From: Streptomyces alboflavus
GTDB lineage: Bacteria; Actinomycetota; Actinomycetes; Streptomycetales; Streptomycetaceae
Direction of reading: 5' to 3'
DNA: 64,000 nt
NCBI RefSeq assembly: GCF_000716675.1
Contig: NZ_JNXT01000002.1
Location: forward strand, 297,977-361,976
The translations under genes were made by a program, and so were the position numbers. Under the pieces are notes generated by a model. That model was not told the origin of the DNA. It worked only from the letters and a program-made list of their open reading frames with translations, and did no database searches. Of this stretch, positions 16,778 to 25,578 are shown piece after piece. Every line of letters starts with the position of its first letter. Positions within the stretch are counted from its first letter, which is position 1.

Positions 16778-16826
16778 CACACATCAATCCCGCCGCCATG
16801 CCCCTGGCCGCCGCACTACTCCGTGA

Positions 16827-16858
16827 TACTGTGTAGTGGTACTCGGTGCTACGCAGTA
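16827..16858. promoter_or_regulatory. Inverted repeat upstream of PadR operon
   Basis: TACTGTGTAG (16827-16836) and CTACGCAGTA (16849-16858) are complementary at 9 of 10 positions, with a 12-bp spacer. The site ends 27 bp before the PadR start codon. PadR repressors usually bind such dyads and silence their own operon. Confidence 0.6.
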
Positions 16859-16885
16859 CTGGGGGATTCGGAGGGGAGGCCCGCG

Positions 16886-17212
16886 ATGGACGACCTGACC
16901 GAGATGCTGAAGGGCACGCTCGAAGGCTGCGTGCTCGAGATCATCAGCGGCGAGGAGACCTACGGGTACGCCATCACGCGTCGGCTGAACGAACTCGGCT
17001 TCACCGACGTCGTCGAGGGGACCGTCTACACCATCCTGCTGCGCCTGGAGAAGAACGGACTCGTCCAGGTGACGAAGAAGCCGTCCGGGATGGGGCCCCC
17101 GCGCAAGTTCTACGCACTCAACGACGCGGGCCGCGAAGAACGCGAGAGGTTCTGGGTGAAATGGCAGTACCTCTCCTCGCGCATCGACAAGCTCAAGGGG
17201 GGCGGGAGATGA
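16886..17212 (+). CDS. PadR-family transcriptional regulator
   Basis: 108 residues starting at MDDLTEMLKGTLEGCVL with GGAGGGGAGG upstream; the frame is open a further 21 codons without family character. The winged helix-turn-helix is clear: YGYAITRRLNELGF, VEGTVYTILLRLEKNGLV and the wing GPPRKFYALNDAGREE. The C-terminal helix (FWVKWQYLSSRIDKL) would dimerise. PadR proteins with two DUF1048 genes behind them form a common actinobacterial operon of unknown effector. The dyad just upstream is its probable operator. Confidence 0.92.
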   Translation: MDDLTEMLKGTLEGCVLEIISGEETYGYAITRRLNELGFTDVVEGTVYTILLRLEKNGLVQVTKKPSGMGPPRKFYALNDAGREERERFWVKWQYLSSRIDKLKGGGR

Positions 17213-17565
17213 CTTTCTGGGAAACCATCACCGGCAGCGATCTCACCAGGGAATACCAGGCGTTCGAAGCCCGGGCCAAGGCGCTGCCCGCCGAATATCA
17301 GGACGCGTGGGAGCAGATCAAGCTGCACCTCACCCCCTACGGGGACTTCACGGGCCGCAATCTGATGCCGATCCTCGACGGCGCCCTGGGGCTGCTTGAG
17401 GAGACGGCGGGGGACGGGCAGAGCGTCCGCGACGTGCTCGGCGACGACGTCAAGGGCTTCTGCGCGGCGCTGGTCGGCGGGGAAGGGTCCCGGGACCATC
17501 GGGACCGTTGGCGCGAGCAGTTGAACCGGAACGTCGCGAGGAAATTGGGCCGGCTGGGAGGCTGA
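17209..17565 (+). CDS. DUF1048 family protein
   Basis: 118 residues. The ATG overlaps the PadR stop by 4 nt. It is a small, mostly helical soluble protein, with YQAFEARAKALPAEYQDAWEQIK at the start (the usual DUF1048 signature) and VRDVLGDDVKGFCAALVGG later. The DUF1048 fold is a helical bundle of unknown role, nearly always co-encoded with PadR. It is homologous to the next gene (RVKALPPDYRIVYKEMQKYF aligns with the first motif). Confidence 0.85.
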   Translation: MTFWETITGSDLTREYQAFEARAKALPAEYQDAWEQIKLHLTPYGDFTGRNLMPILDGALGLLEETAGDGQSVRDVLGDDVKGFCAALVGGEGSRDHRDRWREQLNRNVARKLGRLGG

Positions 17566-17566
17566 C

Positions 17567-17893
17567 GTGGGAATCCAGGACCTCATCGAGGGCAAGAAGG
17601 AGTGGCGGGCGCACCAGGCGCGGGTCAAGGCGCTCCCACCGGACTACCGGATCGTCTACAAGGAGATGCAGAAGTACTTCTTCAAGGTCGGACCGGTCGA
17701 CCTGCCCGACGGGCCCCTGCTCCCGGGAATCGTCGACTTCTTCGAGGAGGGCGTCGCGGCCGGAAAGGGCGTCCTGGAACTCATCGGTGAGGACGTCGCC
17801 GCCTTCTGCGACGGCCTGATCAAGGAATCGCGCACCAACGCGGACGTCATTCAGGAGTCCCTCGCCGGGAAGCCCGGCCCGGCCGGGACATAG
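17567..17893 (+). CDS. DUF1048 family protein, second copy
   Basis: 108 residues from GTG 17567, one base after the previous stop. N-terminal VKALPPDYRIVYKEMQKYFF and LELIGEDVAAFCDGLIKES match the upstream copy. The pair probably forms a heteromer, though this is inference. It completes the PadR operon and is followed by the convergent epoxide hydrolase 51 bp away. Confidence 0.85.
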   Translation: MGIQDLIEGKKEWRAHQARVKALPPDYRIVYKEMQKYFFKVGPVDLPDGPLLPGIVDFFEEGVAAGKGVLELIGEDVAAFCDGLIKESRTNADVIQESLAGKPGPAGT

Positions 17894-17944
17894 AACCGCC
17901 CGGCAGCCGGAACACGTGCGGCGGCGGGTGCCGGGACGTCCCTC

Positions 17945-19180
17945 TCAGCGCCCGCCGCCCGCCTGCTCCCGCAGTTCCCCGAAGAACCGCCGCACGTCGT
18001 CGACGAGCAACTGCGGCTGCTCCATCGCCGGGAAGTGCCCGCCCCGGTCATGGTTCGTCCATCTCACGATGTTGTTGGTCCGGTCCGCGATGTGGCGCAG
18101 CGGTACGAAGTTGTCGTGCGGGAAGACGGCCAGCGCCGTCGGCGTCGGCGAGGGCAGCGGCAGGGTGCCCTGGTAGTCGGCGTGTGCCCGCTCGTAGTAG
18201 ATGCGGGCCGCCGAACCGGCCGTGCCGGTGAGCCAGTACAGCATGACGTTGGTGAGCATCTGGTCGCGGTCGACGGCCTCCTCCGGGCGCTCCCGGGAGT
18301 CGGTCCACTCCTTGAACTTCTCCACGATCCAGGCCAGTTGCCCCACAGGCGAGTCCGTCAGGCCGTACGCCAGGGTCTGCGGGCGGGTCGACTGGATGTC
18401 CGCGTAGCCCTGCAGGTCCCGGCTCCACACCTGGTAGCGCGCCCACGACTCCAGGGTGCGCTCACGCTCGTCCACGCCGAGGGTCGCGAGCTCCGCCGCG
18501 TCGGGTTCCCGGGTGGGGGTCGCGTTCGGCAGCAGGTTCAGGTGGACGCCGATGACCCGGTCCGGCCGGATCCGGCCCAGCTCGCGCGAGATCGCCGCGC
18601 CCCAGTCGCCGCCCTGGACCCCGTACCGGTCGTAGCCGAGGCGCTCCATCAGCTGCCCGAACGCGGCGGCCACCCGCTGGAACTCCCACCCCGTGTCCCG
18701 GGTGGGGCCCGAGAAGCCGAACCCGGGGATGCTCGGCAGGACCAGGTGGAAGGCGTCGGCCGGGTCGCCGCCGTGCCCGCGCGGGTCGGTGAGGGGGCCC
18801 GCGACCTCGATGAACTCGGCGATCGACCCCGGCCAGCCATGGGTCATCAGGAGTGGTGTCGCGGTGGGCTCGGGGGAGCGGACGTGGGCGAAGTGGACGG
18901 TGGCGCCGTCGATCTCGGTGGTGAACTGCGGCCATTCATTGAGCCGTGCCTCCGCCGCCCGCCAGTCGTACGTGTGCCGCCAGTGGTCCACGAGTTCCTT
19001 GAGGTAGCCGCGCGGAATGCCGTAGTCCCAGCCCACCCCGGGCAGCTCGTCGGGCCAGCGGGTCCGGTCGAGACGTTCGTGGAGATCGTCCAGGGCGTCC
19101 TGGGGGACGGCGATGCGGAACGGGCGGAGGGCCTGGCTGGTGGGGATGGCGGTGCTCCCGGGGTCCGGCGACGTCGTCAT
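17945..19180 (-). CDS. Epoxide hydrolase (EHN + alpha/beta hydrolase)
   Basis: 411 residues, normal for microsomal-type bacterial epoxide hydrolases. The EHN domain (about 18-125) begins LRPFRIAVPQDALDDLHERL and includes RTRWPDELPGVGWDYG. The alpha/beta-hydrolase core follows. The oxyanion-hole motif is HGWPGS and the nucleophile Asp is in GVQGGDWGAAI. The Tyr-containing lid covers the middle and the C-terminal His lies in RGGHFPAMEQP. The reaction is opening of an epoxide to a vicinal diol through an ester intermediate. It stands alone between convergent DUF1048 and the GlxA regulator, so no pathway is implied. Confidence 0.93.
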   Translation of the reverse strand: MTTSPDPGSTAIPTSQALRPFRIAVPQDALDDLHERLDRTRWPDELPGVGWDYGIPRGYLKELVDHWRHTYDWRAAEARLNEWPQFTTEIDGATVHFAHVRSPEPTATPLLMTHGWPGSIAEFIEVAGPLTDPRGHGGDPADAFHLVLPSIPGFGFSGPTRDTGWEFQRVAAAFGQLMERLGYDRYGVQGGDWGAAISRELGRIRPDRVIGVHLNLLPNATPTREPDAAELATLGVDERERTLESWARYQVWSRDLQGYADIQSTRPQTLAYGLTDSPVGQLAWIVEKFKEWTDSRERPEEAVDRDQMLTNVMLYWLTGTAGSAARIYYERAHADYQGTLPLPSPTPTALAVFPHDNFVPLRHIADRTNNIVRWTNHDRGGHFPAMEQPQLLVDDVRRFFGELREQAGGGR

Positions 19181-19256
19181 GCTCCGGAATGGTACGGGTG
19201 CCGGTCAGGACGCCCGCGGGGCTGGCTCCCGATCACGGCGGCACCGCACGCGCTGC

Positions 19257-20216
19257 TCACACGCCCTGGTCGGGGCCGGACCGGATCCGGAACGTACGGC
19301 GGTAGGCGTCCGGCGGCACCCCGACCGCCCGGTGGAAGTGGCGGCGCAGCGTCGTCGCCGTGCCCATGCCGGTGGCCTCGGCGACGGCGTCGACACTGTC
19401 GTCGGTGGTCTCCAGCAACTCCTGGGCGCGGTGGATCCGTTGGGTCAGGAGCCACTGCAGCGGGGTCGTGCCGGTCGCCGACCGGAACTGCCGGGTCAGC
19501 TGGCGCGAGCTCAGCCGTGCCCGGCGCGCCAGGTCCTCCACGGTCAGCGGCTCGTCGAGCCGCTCGACCACCCAGGCGAGGAGCGCGGCGAGCGGATGGT
19601 CGGGCCGGGTGGGCACCGGCGTGGCGACGAACTGGGCCTGGCCGCCGTCCCGGTGGGGCGGGACGACCAGGCGGCGGGCGACGGCGTTGGCCGTCGACGA
19701 GCCGTGGTCGAGACGGACCAGGTGCAGACACAGATCGAGGGCGGCGGCCTTGCCCGCGGAGGTGAGCACGCTCCCGTTGTCCACGTACAGGACGTCCGCG
19801 TCGACCTCCACCTGTGGATAGCGCTCGGCAAGCACGCCGGTGTGCGCCCAGTGCGTCGTCGCGCGCCTCTGGTCCAGGATCCCGGCGGCGGCCAGGACGA
19901 ACGCGCCCGTGCACAGGGACGCCACGCGCGCACCCGCCTCGTGGGCCGCGCGCACCGCGCCGATCAGGTCGGCGGGCGGGGCGACGTCGACGTCCGCCCA
20001 GGCGGGGACGATCACGGTATCGGCGTGCCGGATCCGGTCGAGGCCCGCGTCGGGCTCCAGCGTGAACCGGCCGACCCGCGCCGCCCCCGAACCGCACACG
20101 ACGAGGTCGTACCACGGCCCGGGCACGCTCGGCGGGGCGGAGCCGAACACCTCGTACGCGACGGTGAGTTCGAACGGCATCATGCCGTCGGTGAGGGCCA
20201 GCGCGACAGTTCCCAT
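19257..20216 (-). CDS. GlxA-type regulator (DJ-1/PfpI domain + AraC helix-turn-helix)
   Basis: 319 residues. Residues about 1-165 form a DJ-1/PfpI-like domain; the nucleophile-elbow Cys is in ASLCTGAFVLAAAGIL. Residues about 210-315 form an AraC-type double helix-turn-helix (LARRARLSSRQLTRQFRSATG and VDAVAEATGMGTATTLRRHF). The start is uncertain. ATG 20216 lacks a ribosome binding site but sits 9 bp after TACAAT, which would fit leaderless transcription; ATG 20237 is an alternative. Members respond to small metabolites or oxidative signals and activate nearby genes. It is divergent from the saccharopine-dehydrogenase-like gene, its most likely target. Confidence 0.9.
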   Translation of the reverse strand: MGTVALALTDGMMPFELTVAYEVFGSAPPSVPGPWYDLVVCGSGAARVGRFTLEPDAGLDRIRHADTVIVPAWADVDVAPPADLIGAVRAAHEAGARVASLCTGAFVLAAAGILDQRRATTHWAHTGVLAERYPQVEVDADVLYVDNGSVLTSAGKAAALDLCLHLVRLDHGSSTANAVARRLVVPPHRDGGQAQFVATPVPTRPDHPLAALLAWVVERLDEPLTVEDLARRARLSSRQLTRQFRSATGTTPLQWLLTQRIHRAQELLETTDDSVDAVAEATGMGTATTLRRHFHRAVGVPPDAYRRTFRIRSGPDQGV

Positions 20217-20338
20217 GTCGGAAATTGTACGAGGCATGTCGTTCCAGACACTCGTCGAGCCCGCCCACGCCCGCCAGGATGGTCGTAGTGGATCACGCGG
20301 AGACACGGGCAGACGGAGAACGGGGAGAGGTCGAGGTC

Positions 20339-21370
20339 ATGGGTAGGGGACAGCGGGTGCTGGTGTTCGGCGCGTACGGGCACACTGGTCGGTTCGTGGT
20401 GGCGGAGCTGAGGGACCGCGGCTTCGTGCCGGTCCTGTCCGGCCGCGACGCGGACAAGCTGCGCTCCCTCGCCGCGGCGCACGAGGGGCTTCAGGCCCGC
20501 CCGGCGACGGTCGACGACGCGGACGCGCTGGACCGCGCGCTCGCCGGCACGGCCGCCGTGGTCAACTGCGCCGGGCCCTTCGCGACGACGGCAGCCCCGC
20601 TCATCGAGGCGGCGCTGCGCGCGGGCATCCCGTACGTGGACGTGGCGGCCGAGATCGAGGCCAACGCCGACACGTTCGCGCGCTACGCGGACCGGGCCCG
20701 CGCCGAGGGCGCCGTGATCGTGCCCGCCATGGCCTTCTACGGTGGCCTCGGCGACCTCCTCGCCACCGCGGCGCTCGGCGACTGGACGGCCGCCGACGAG
20801 GTGCACATCGCGTACGGCCTGAGCAGTTGGCACCCCACCACGGGGACGCGCACCGCGGGCGCGGTCTCCCGGGAGCGCCGCGACAGCCGACGCGTCCTCT
20901 ACACGAACGGGCGCCTGGAGTACCGCGACGACGAAGCACCCACCCTGACGTGGGACTTCCCGGACCCGATGGGCACCCGGGCCGTCATCGGCGAGTTCAC
21001 GATGGCCGACGCCGTCACCGTCCCCAGCCATCTGTCCGTGCCCGAGGTGCGCGGCTACATGACAGTCGAGGCCGTCCGGGACCTCACGGCCCCGGACACA
21101 CCGGCGCCCGCCCCGGTCGACGCCGCCGGGCGCTCCGCGCAGACCTTCCTGCTCGACGTCGTCGTGCGCTCCGGCGGCGAGGAACGCCGTGCCGTGGCGC
21201 GGGGCCAGGACATCTACGCCGTGAGCGCGCCCCTCGCCGTCGAGGCGGTCGAGCGCGTCCTCGACGGCAGAACGAGGACGACCGGGGTCGCGTCGGCGGG
21301 CGAGCTGTTCGACGCGGAGGACTTCCTGCGCGCACTGTCCCCGGACGTCTCCGTCGACCTGTTCCGGTAG
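20339..21370 (+). CDS. Saccharopine-dehydrogenase-like NAD(P)-binding protein
   Basis: 343 residues from ATG 20339 with GGGGAGAGG about 9 nt upstream. The N-terminal Rossmann fold starts RVLVFGAYGHTGRFVVAEL (GxxGxxG-type). VVNCAGPFATTAAPLIEAAL and IPYVDVAAEIE follow, which is the pattern of the trans-acting enoyl reductase / saccharopine dehydrogenase-like group. The C-terminal domain is all-beta/helix with no motif I can name. The substrate is unknown. It is divergent from the GlxA regulator and convergent with the ketoreductase that ends the polyketide operon, 3 bp away, so it probably does not belong to that operon. Confidence 0.82.
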   Translation: MGRGQRVLVFGAYGHTGRFVVAELRDRGFVPVLSGRDADKLRSLAAAHEGLQARPATVDDADALDRALAGTAAVVNCAGPFATTAAPLIEAALRAGIPYVDVAAEIEANADTFARYADRARAEGAVIVPAMAFYGGLGDLLATAALGDWTAADEVHIAYGLSSWHPTTGTRTAGAVSRERRDSRRVLYTNGRLEYRDDEAPTLTWDFPDPMGTRAVIGEFTMADAVTVPSHLSVPEVRGYMTVEAVRDLTAPDTPAPAPVDAAGRSAQTFLLDVVVRSGGEERRAVARGQDIYAVSAPLAVEAVERVLDGRTRTTGVASAGELFDAEDFLRALSPDVSVDLFR

Positions 21371-21373
21371 GCG

Positions 21374-22120
21374 TCACAGCGAGAAGCCGCCGTCGACGCC
21401 GAGGACCTGCCCCGTGATGTAGGCGGCACGGTGGGACACCAGGAAGGACACCAGGTCGGCGACCTCGTCGGGGGTGCCGGGGCGGCGCAGCGGGATCCTG
21501 TCGAGCTGCTCCTTGCGCTTCGCCTCGCCGAGGTCGTCGGTCATGTCGGTCGTGATCATGCCGGGCGCCACGCAGTTGGCCCGCACGCCGAACCGGCCGA
21601 GCTCCTTCGCGATCGACCTGGTGAACCCGATGATCCCGGCCTTCGACGCCGCGTAGTTCGACTGGCCGACGTTGCCGTAGATGCCCGCGACCGAGGAGAT
21701 CGTGACGATGGCTCCGCTGTCGTGCCGCATCAGGGAGCGCGCCGCAGCACGGCAGACGTGGAAGGTGCCGTCGAGATTCGTGCGGACCACCGTGTCCCAC
21801 TCGTCGTGGGCCATCCGGGCCAGCTGCCGGTCGCGCACGACACCGGCGTTGGCCACCACCGCCCCCAGGGGGCCCAGTTCTGCCTCTGCCGCGGACACGA
21901 GTTCCTCGGCCTGGCCCGGGACCGAGACGTCGGTCCTGCGGGTCAGCACCCGCGCGCCGGCGCGGCGTGCCTCGGCGGCGACCTCGTCGGCCCGCTCCCG
22001 GCTGGCGAGATAGCAGAACGCCACGTCGAAGCCGTCGGCCGCGAGACGGAGCACGACGGCCCGCCCGATGCCGCGCGATCCGCCGGTGACGACCGCGACC
22101 GGCCTGTCCCCGCCGGTCAT
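21374..22120 (-). CDS. 3-oxoacyl-ACP reductase (FabG-like SDR, ketoreductase)
   Basis: 248 residues, standard FabG length. The NADP-binding motif is TGGSRGIG (residues about 12-19) and NAG is present. The catalytic Ser is in TISSVAG, and Tyr-x3-Lys is NYAASKAG; the C-terminus is GQVLGVDGGFSL. It reduces beta-ketoacyl-ACP to beta-hydroxyacyl-ACP. It is the last gene of the minus-strand operon and its ATG overlaps the ACP stop by one base. Located with KS/KS-like pairs, it should be the chain-processing ketoreductase of this assembly line rather than the housekeeping FabG. Confidence 0.93.
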   Translation of the reverse strand: MTGGDRPVAVVTGGSRGIGRAVVLRLAADGFDVAFCYLASRERADEVAAEARRAGARVLTRRTDVSVPGQAEELVSAAEAELGPLGAVVANAGVVRDRQLARMAHDEWDTVVRTNLDGTFHVCRAAARSLMRHDSGAIVTISSVAGIYGNVGQSNYAASKAGIIGFTRSIAKELGRFGVRANCVAPGMITTDMTDDLGEAKRKEQLDRIPLRRPGTPDEVADLVSFLVSHRAAYITGQVLGVDGGFSL

Positions 22121-22380
22121 CAGGTCGCCCCGACCTTGGCGGTGACGAGCCGGTGGATGGCCGTCAGCGACGTGAGGTTCGGGATCTCCGCCTCGTCGAT
22201 CTTGATGCGGTACTTCTTCTCGATCTGGACGGCGACCTCCATCGCGGTCAGGGAGTCCACGTCGAGGTCGTCCTTGAGGTGGGCCTCGTCGGTCACTTCC
22301 TCGACGGGGAGTTCGAGCTCTTCGGCGAGCAGCGCGCGCAGGTCCTCGAGGTCGACTCCGGCTGTCCGGTGGTCCGCCAT
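22120..22380 (-). CDS. Acyl carrier protein
   Basis: 86 residues. The phosphopantetheine-attachment Ser is in DDLDVDSLTAMEV (near residue 43). The flanking helices LRALLAEELELPVEEV and YRIKIDEAEIPNL are typical of type II ACPs. It carries intermediates between the discrete KS, KR and ER enzymes of the operon. A second, more divergent ACP lies at 29274-29513; the two may serve starter loading and chain extension respectively, which is inference. Confidence 0.95.
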   Translation of the reverse strand: MADHRTAGVDLEDLRALLAEELELPVEEVTDEAHLKDDLDVDSLTAMEVAVQIEKKYRIKIDEAEIPNLTSLTAIHRLVTAKVGAT

Positions 22381-22444
22381 GGTGCGGCTCCTTTCGATCG
22401 CGGTTCGGATGACTCGATCGCGGTGCGGGCGAGTCGAGCGCGGT

Positions 22445-23254
22445 TCACACGACGAGGGCTTCTCCGCCGTCGACTCCGATGACGTTGCCGGTGAGCCACG
22501 CCGAGTCGGACGAGGACAAGGTGACGATCGCCTCGGCCACGTCCTCGGGGCGCGTCAGCCGGCCGCCGGGGTTGATCTCCCGGCAGTGGGCGATGAGCTT
22601 GTCGCTGCCCGGGATCTTCCGCAGCGCCGGGGTGACCGTGGTGCCCGCCCGGATCGCGTTCACCGCCACGCCCCGGGGCGCGAGTTCCACCGCGAGGTCG
22701 CGGACGTGGGCCTCCAGCGTCGCCTTCGCCGCCGACACGGGCGCGTAGCCGGGAAGGACCCGGGTCCCGCCCGCGCTGGTCATGGCGAAGACCTTCGCGC
22801 CGCGCGGCAGCAGTTCCGCCCTCACCAGGTCCTGCATCCAGTACACGAGGCTGTGCCCCATGACGTCGACCGTCATCGTGAGCTGTCTGGGCGTGACCTC
22901 CGGGGCCTCGCCCTCCTGGCCGCCGGGCGCCGGGAGGAGGGACGTCAGCGTCCCGTAGGCGACCGAGTGCAGGACGACCCGGGTCCCGGCGCCGGACGTC
23001 AGGTCGCGGATGACGGGGACGAGCTCGGCGCGGGCCTGTTCCGCCGCGACATTGCGGTTGAAGAAGTGCGCCTCCACGCCGAGTTCACCGAGCGACTCGG
23101 CGTACTCCTGCGCCCGCTGCCGCCCCTCGGCCAGGTCGAAGTGCACCCCGATGATGTTGCAGCCCGCGGCGGCCAGGGCCCGCGCGGTCTCCTTGCCCAT
23201 GCCGCTGGAGACGCCGAAGACCAGGGCCCAGGACCCCTTGAGGGGAACGAACAT
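22445..23254 (-). CDS. Enoyl-ACP reductase-like SDR (FabI/FabL type)
   Basis: 269 residues. The N-terminal cofactor motif is FGVSSGMGKETARALAAAG. The catalytic segment has Tyr and Lys separated by six residues (YAPVSAAK), the spacing used by FabI/FabL enoyl reductases rather than the Y-x3-K of ketoreductases. The C-terminus, LTGNVIGVDGGEALVV, is typical of the family. It would reduce a 2-enoyl-ACP to the saturated acyl chain with NAD(P)H. Its presence in the operon means at least some C=C bonds are meant to be removed. It could alternatively act as a resistant ENR copy, though nothing here indicates an ENR inhibitor. Confidence 0.82.
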   Translation of the reverse strand: MFVPLKGSWALVFGVSSGMGKETARALAAAGCNIIGVHFDLAEGRQRAQEYAESLGELGVEAHFFNRNVAAEQARAELVPVIRDLTSGAGTRVVLHSVAYGTLTSLLPAPGGQEGEAPEVTPRQLTMTVDVMGHSLVYWMQDLVRAELLPRGAKVFAMTSAGGTRVLPGYAPVSAAKATLEAHVRDLAVELAPRGVAVNAIRAGTTVTPALRKIPGSDKLIAHCREINPGGRLTRPEDVAEAIVTLSSSDSAWLTGNVIGVDGGEALVV

Positions 23255-23309
23255 GGCTTTCCTCCCTGCTGGTCGGGTGCTGGTCGGGTGCTGGCCGGGG
23301 CCGAGCCGG

Positions 23310-24305
23310 TCAGGCGCGGGCCTTCGGTTCGGTGCGCGCGTCCGGCTCCCCGGCGCGGCGGGGTGTGACGGTCAGGTCGGCCCACGCGAGCGTGCCCTGG
23401 GCGGAGGCCGCGAGGACCGCGCGCCGGGTGGGGGCCGGGTGCTCCTGCGCGAACAGGCCGAGGGCGCGCCGCAGGGGGACGAGGCACCCCGCCTGCGCCG
23501 GAGACGGCACCAGGACGACGTCGCACCCGCTGAGGCCGTCCAGCCACCGGGCGACGGCCGTCCCCACCGCGGAGTCGTCGAGGACGGCGTCGATCCGGCC
23601 CGGCGGGTCGGCGCCCGCCAGCGGCCCGAGGACGGCGGCGACGTCGCGCGCCGCCGCGGCGGGATCCAGGAACGCGCCGCGCGTCCGGCACGTGCCGTAG
23701 CCCGCGTCGCCACCCGCGACGGGCTCGCACTGCAGCACCGCCGCACCCACCTCCGAACGGGGCCCGGTCGCCTGGGCGGGCGACAGCGCCTCCTCGACCG
23801 CGCACACCAGGACCGCCCGGGCCCGGCCCGCGGCGACCGCGCGGGCCGCTGTGCCCAACGCCTCGAGACCTGCGGTGACGGGGGAGTTCACGGTGAGGTT
23901 GAAGCCGGTGATGTCGTGCTCCATCGACAGGCGGCTCGCGAACGAACTCATGGCGATGAAGGGGCTGCTGGACGGCGACATCTCCTCGGCGCCGTCCCGC
24001 ATGATGATGTGGTCCAGCTCTTCCAGGAGAGCGGCGCCGGTGTTGTTGACGGCCACCGCCGCCGCCCGCAGGTTCCGCTCGGTCTTCGCGAACCGGTCCC
24101 CGGCGTCGCCGACCGCCAGCCTCGACGCGGCGAGGAGGTACTTGCAGGCGTCGGGCAGCCGCCGGTAGCCACGGCTGGGCAGCGCGACCTCGGGCCGGAA
24201 CCAGCCGGGAACCGCCTCCCGCGCCGGATCCAGCGCTCCCTCGGGCCCCCGGACACCCGGCGCCACCAATCCCAGGCCCACGACGGCCAGTTCACCTGTG
24301 GTCAC
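23310..24305 (-). CDS. Degenerate ketosynthase partner (CLF-like)
   Basis: 331 residues from GTG 24305, overlapping the upstream ketosynthase by 14 nt. It has the thiolase-fold layout but none of the catalytic residues. The Cys elbow is replaced by TVNSPVTAGLEAL. The first His motif is replaced by VLDDSAVGTAV and the second by VLVPSPAQAGC. This is what chain-length factors (KS-beta) look like, although this one is shorter than the usual 400 residues. It should dimerise with the active KS encoded just upstream and set the pocket and chain length. A pseudogene is unlikely given the intact frame and coupling. Confidence 0.75.
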   Translation of the reverse strand: MTTGELAVVGLGLVAPGVRGPEGALDPAREAVPGWFRPEVALPSRGYRRLPDACKYLLAASRLAVGDAGDRFAKTERNLRAAAVAVNNTGAALLEELDHIIMRDGAEEMSPSSSPFIAMSSFASRLSMEHDITGFNLTVNSPVTAGLEALGTAARAVAAGRARAVLVCAVEEALSPAQATGPRSEVGAAVLQCEPVAGGDAGYGTCRTRGAFLDPAAAARDVAAVLGPLAGADPPGRIDAVLDDSAVGTAVARWLDGLSGCDVVLVPSPAQAGCLVPLRRALGLFAQEHPAPTRRAVLAASAQGTLAWADLTVTPRRAGEPDARTEPKARA

Positions 24306-25578
24306 CGCGCGCCCCCTCCGCATCCTCCCCGGCCACGCCCGTGCCGACCCGGGCCGCACCCTCGCCGCCCCCGGCCATGTCGCTGACCGCTCCGGCCACG
24401 TCCCGGACGACGAGCGACGTGTTGTTGCCGCCGAACGCGTACGTGTTGACCAGGACCGCGGGCGCCTCCAACCGCACCGGACGCTCCTGCGGAACCCACA
24501 CGTCGCACTCCGGGTCCTGCTCGATCGGGGTGTTCGCCGGGCTCGTCCGGTGGCGCAGCATCAGCGTCGCCGTGAGGCAGGCGAACGCGCCCGCCGCACC
24601 GGTCGTGTGACCGATCATCGCCTTGAGCGAGAAGAGCGGCAGCGCCCGCGTCCGCCCGCCGAACACCCGGTGGAGCGCCTGGCTCTCCACCACGTCGTTG
24701 AGCGGTGTGCCCGTGCCGTGGGGGATGACACAGCCCACCTCGGAGCTGCTCAGACCGGCGTCGGCCAGCGCCTCGGTCATCGCGCGCACGATCTGGTCAC
24801 CGGACGGATCGGGGGCCGTCGGATGGTAGGCGTCGCAACTCCAGGCCGCACCGGCAAGCTCGGCGTACGGCTCGGCGCCGCGCCGCCGGGCGTGCCCGGC
24901 CGCCTCGAGCACGAGCATGGCCGAGCCGTCGCCGAACATCGTGCCCGCCCGGTTCCGGTCGAACGGCCGACAGCGCACCGGATCCGCGGCCCCCAGCCGG
25001 TTGAAGGCCCCGATCCCCGCCCGTGTGATCCCCTCGGCCCCGCCGACCAGCACCGTCGTCGCCTCACCCGCGCGGATCATGTCCAGAGCGATCGTCAGCG
25101 CGTAGCCACTGGCCGAACAGGCGTTGCCCACACTGGTCGACGCCGCCCGCGAGCCGATCTCCGCGCCCACGACAGCGGCCGCGGGCGTCAGCGTGGTCCA
25201 CGCCGTCCGGCCCGCGCTGCGCTGGATCTCCTGCATGTCCGCGTTGCCGAGCTCCACCCCGAGCACCACGGGAACAGCGGCGCGCGCCGCCTCCTCCACA
25301 CCGGCGTCGGCGAGCGCCTGTTCGGCCGCGGCCACCGCCAGGCGCGGGCTGCTCCCCAGCTCCACCCCGGCGTGGCTCGCCGGTTGCGCGGGCACGTCCG
25401 CCCGGTCGACCAGATACATCTTCGTCGTCCGCATGTTGAGGTGCGGCAGCGGCACCTCGGCGGGCTCCCCGCCGCCCGCGAGCAGGCCGTCCCAGTGCGC
25501 TGCGACACCGGTGCCCAGGCAGGAGATCGCGCCCAGGCCCGTGATGACGACACGTCGGTCGCCGTCGTACGTGTTCAT
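24292..25578 (-). CDS. Beta-ketoacyl synthase (active KS)
   Basis: 428 residues, full length for KAS II/KS-alpha. The catalytic Cys is in SVGNACSASGYAL (near 172). The two His are in VIPHGTGTPLND and IGHTTGAAG; the final YAFGGNNTSLV motif is present. The protein catalyses decarboxylative condensation of malonyl-ACP with the growing chain. It overlaps the upstream KS-like gene by 4 nt and the downstream one by 14 nt, so it probably pairs with the latter (23310-24305) as a KS/CLF heterodimer. Confidence 0.95.
   Translation of the reverse strand: MNTYDGDRRVVITGLGAISCLGTGVAAHWDGLLAGGGEPAEVPLPHLNMRTTKMYLVDRADVPAQPASHAGVELGSSPRLAVAAAEQALADAGVEEAARAAVPVVLGVELGNADMQEIQRSAGRTAWTTLTPAAAVVGAEIGSRAASTSVGNACSASGYALTIALDMIRAGEATTVLVGGAEGITRAGIGAFNRLGAADPVRCRPFDRNRAGTMFGDGSAMLVLEAAGHARRRGAEPYAELAGAAWSCDAYHPTAPDPSGDQIVRAMTEALADAGLSSSEVGCVIPHGTGTPLNDVVESQALHRVFGGRTRALPLFSLKAMIGHTTGAAGAFACLTATLMLRHRTSPANTPIEQDPECDVWVPQERPVRLEAPAVLVNTYAFGGNNTSLVVRDVAGAVSDMAGGGEGAARVGTGVAGEDAEGARGDHR

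Noticed and set aside
23310..24305. KS-like gene as a decaying pseudogene
   Set aside because: The frame is intact, overlaps its neighbours for translational coupling and lacks catalytic residues in the pattern expected of a chain-length-factor-like partner.
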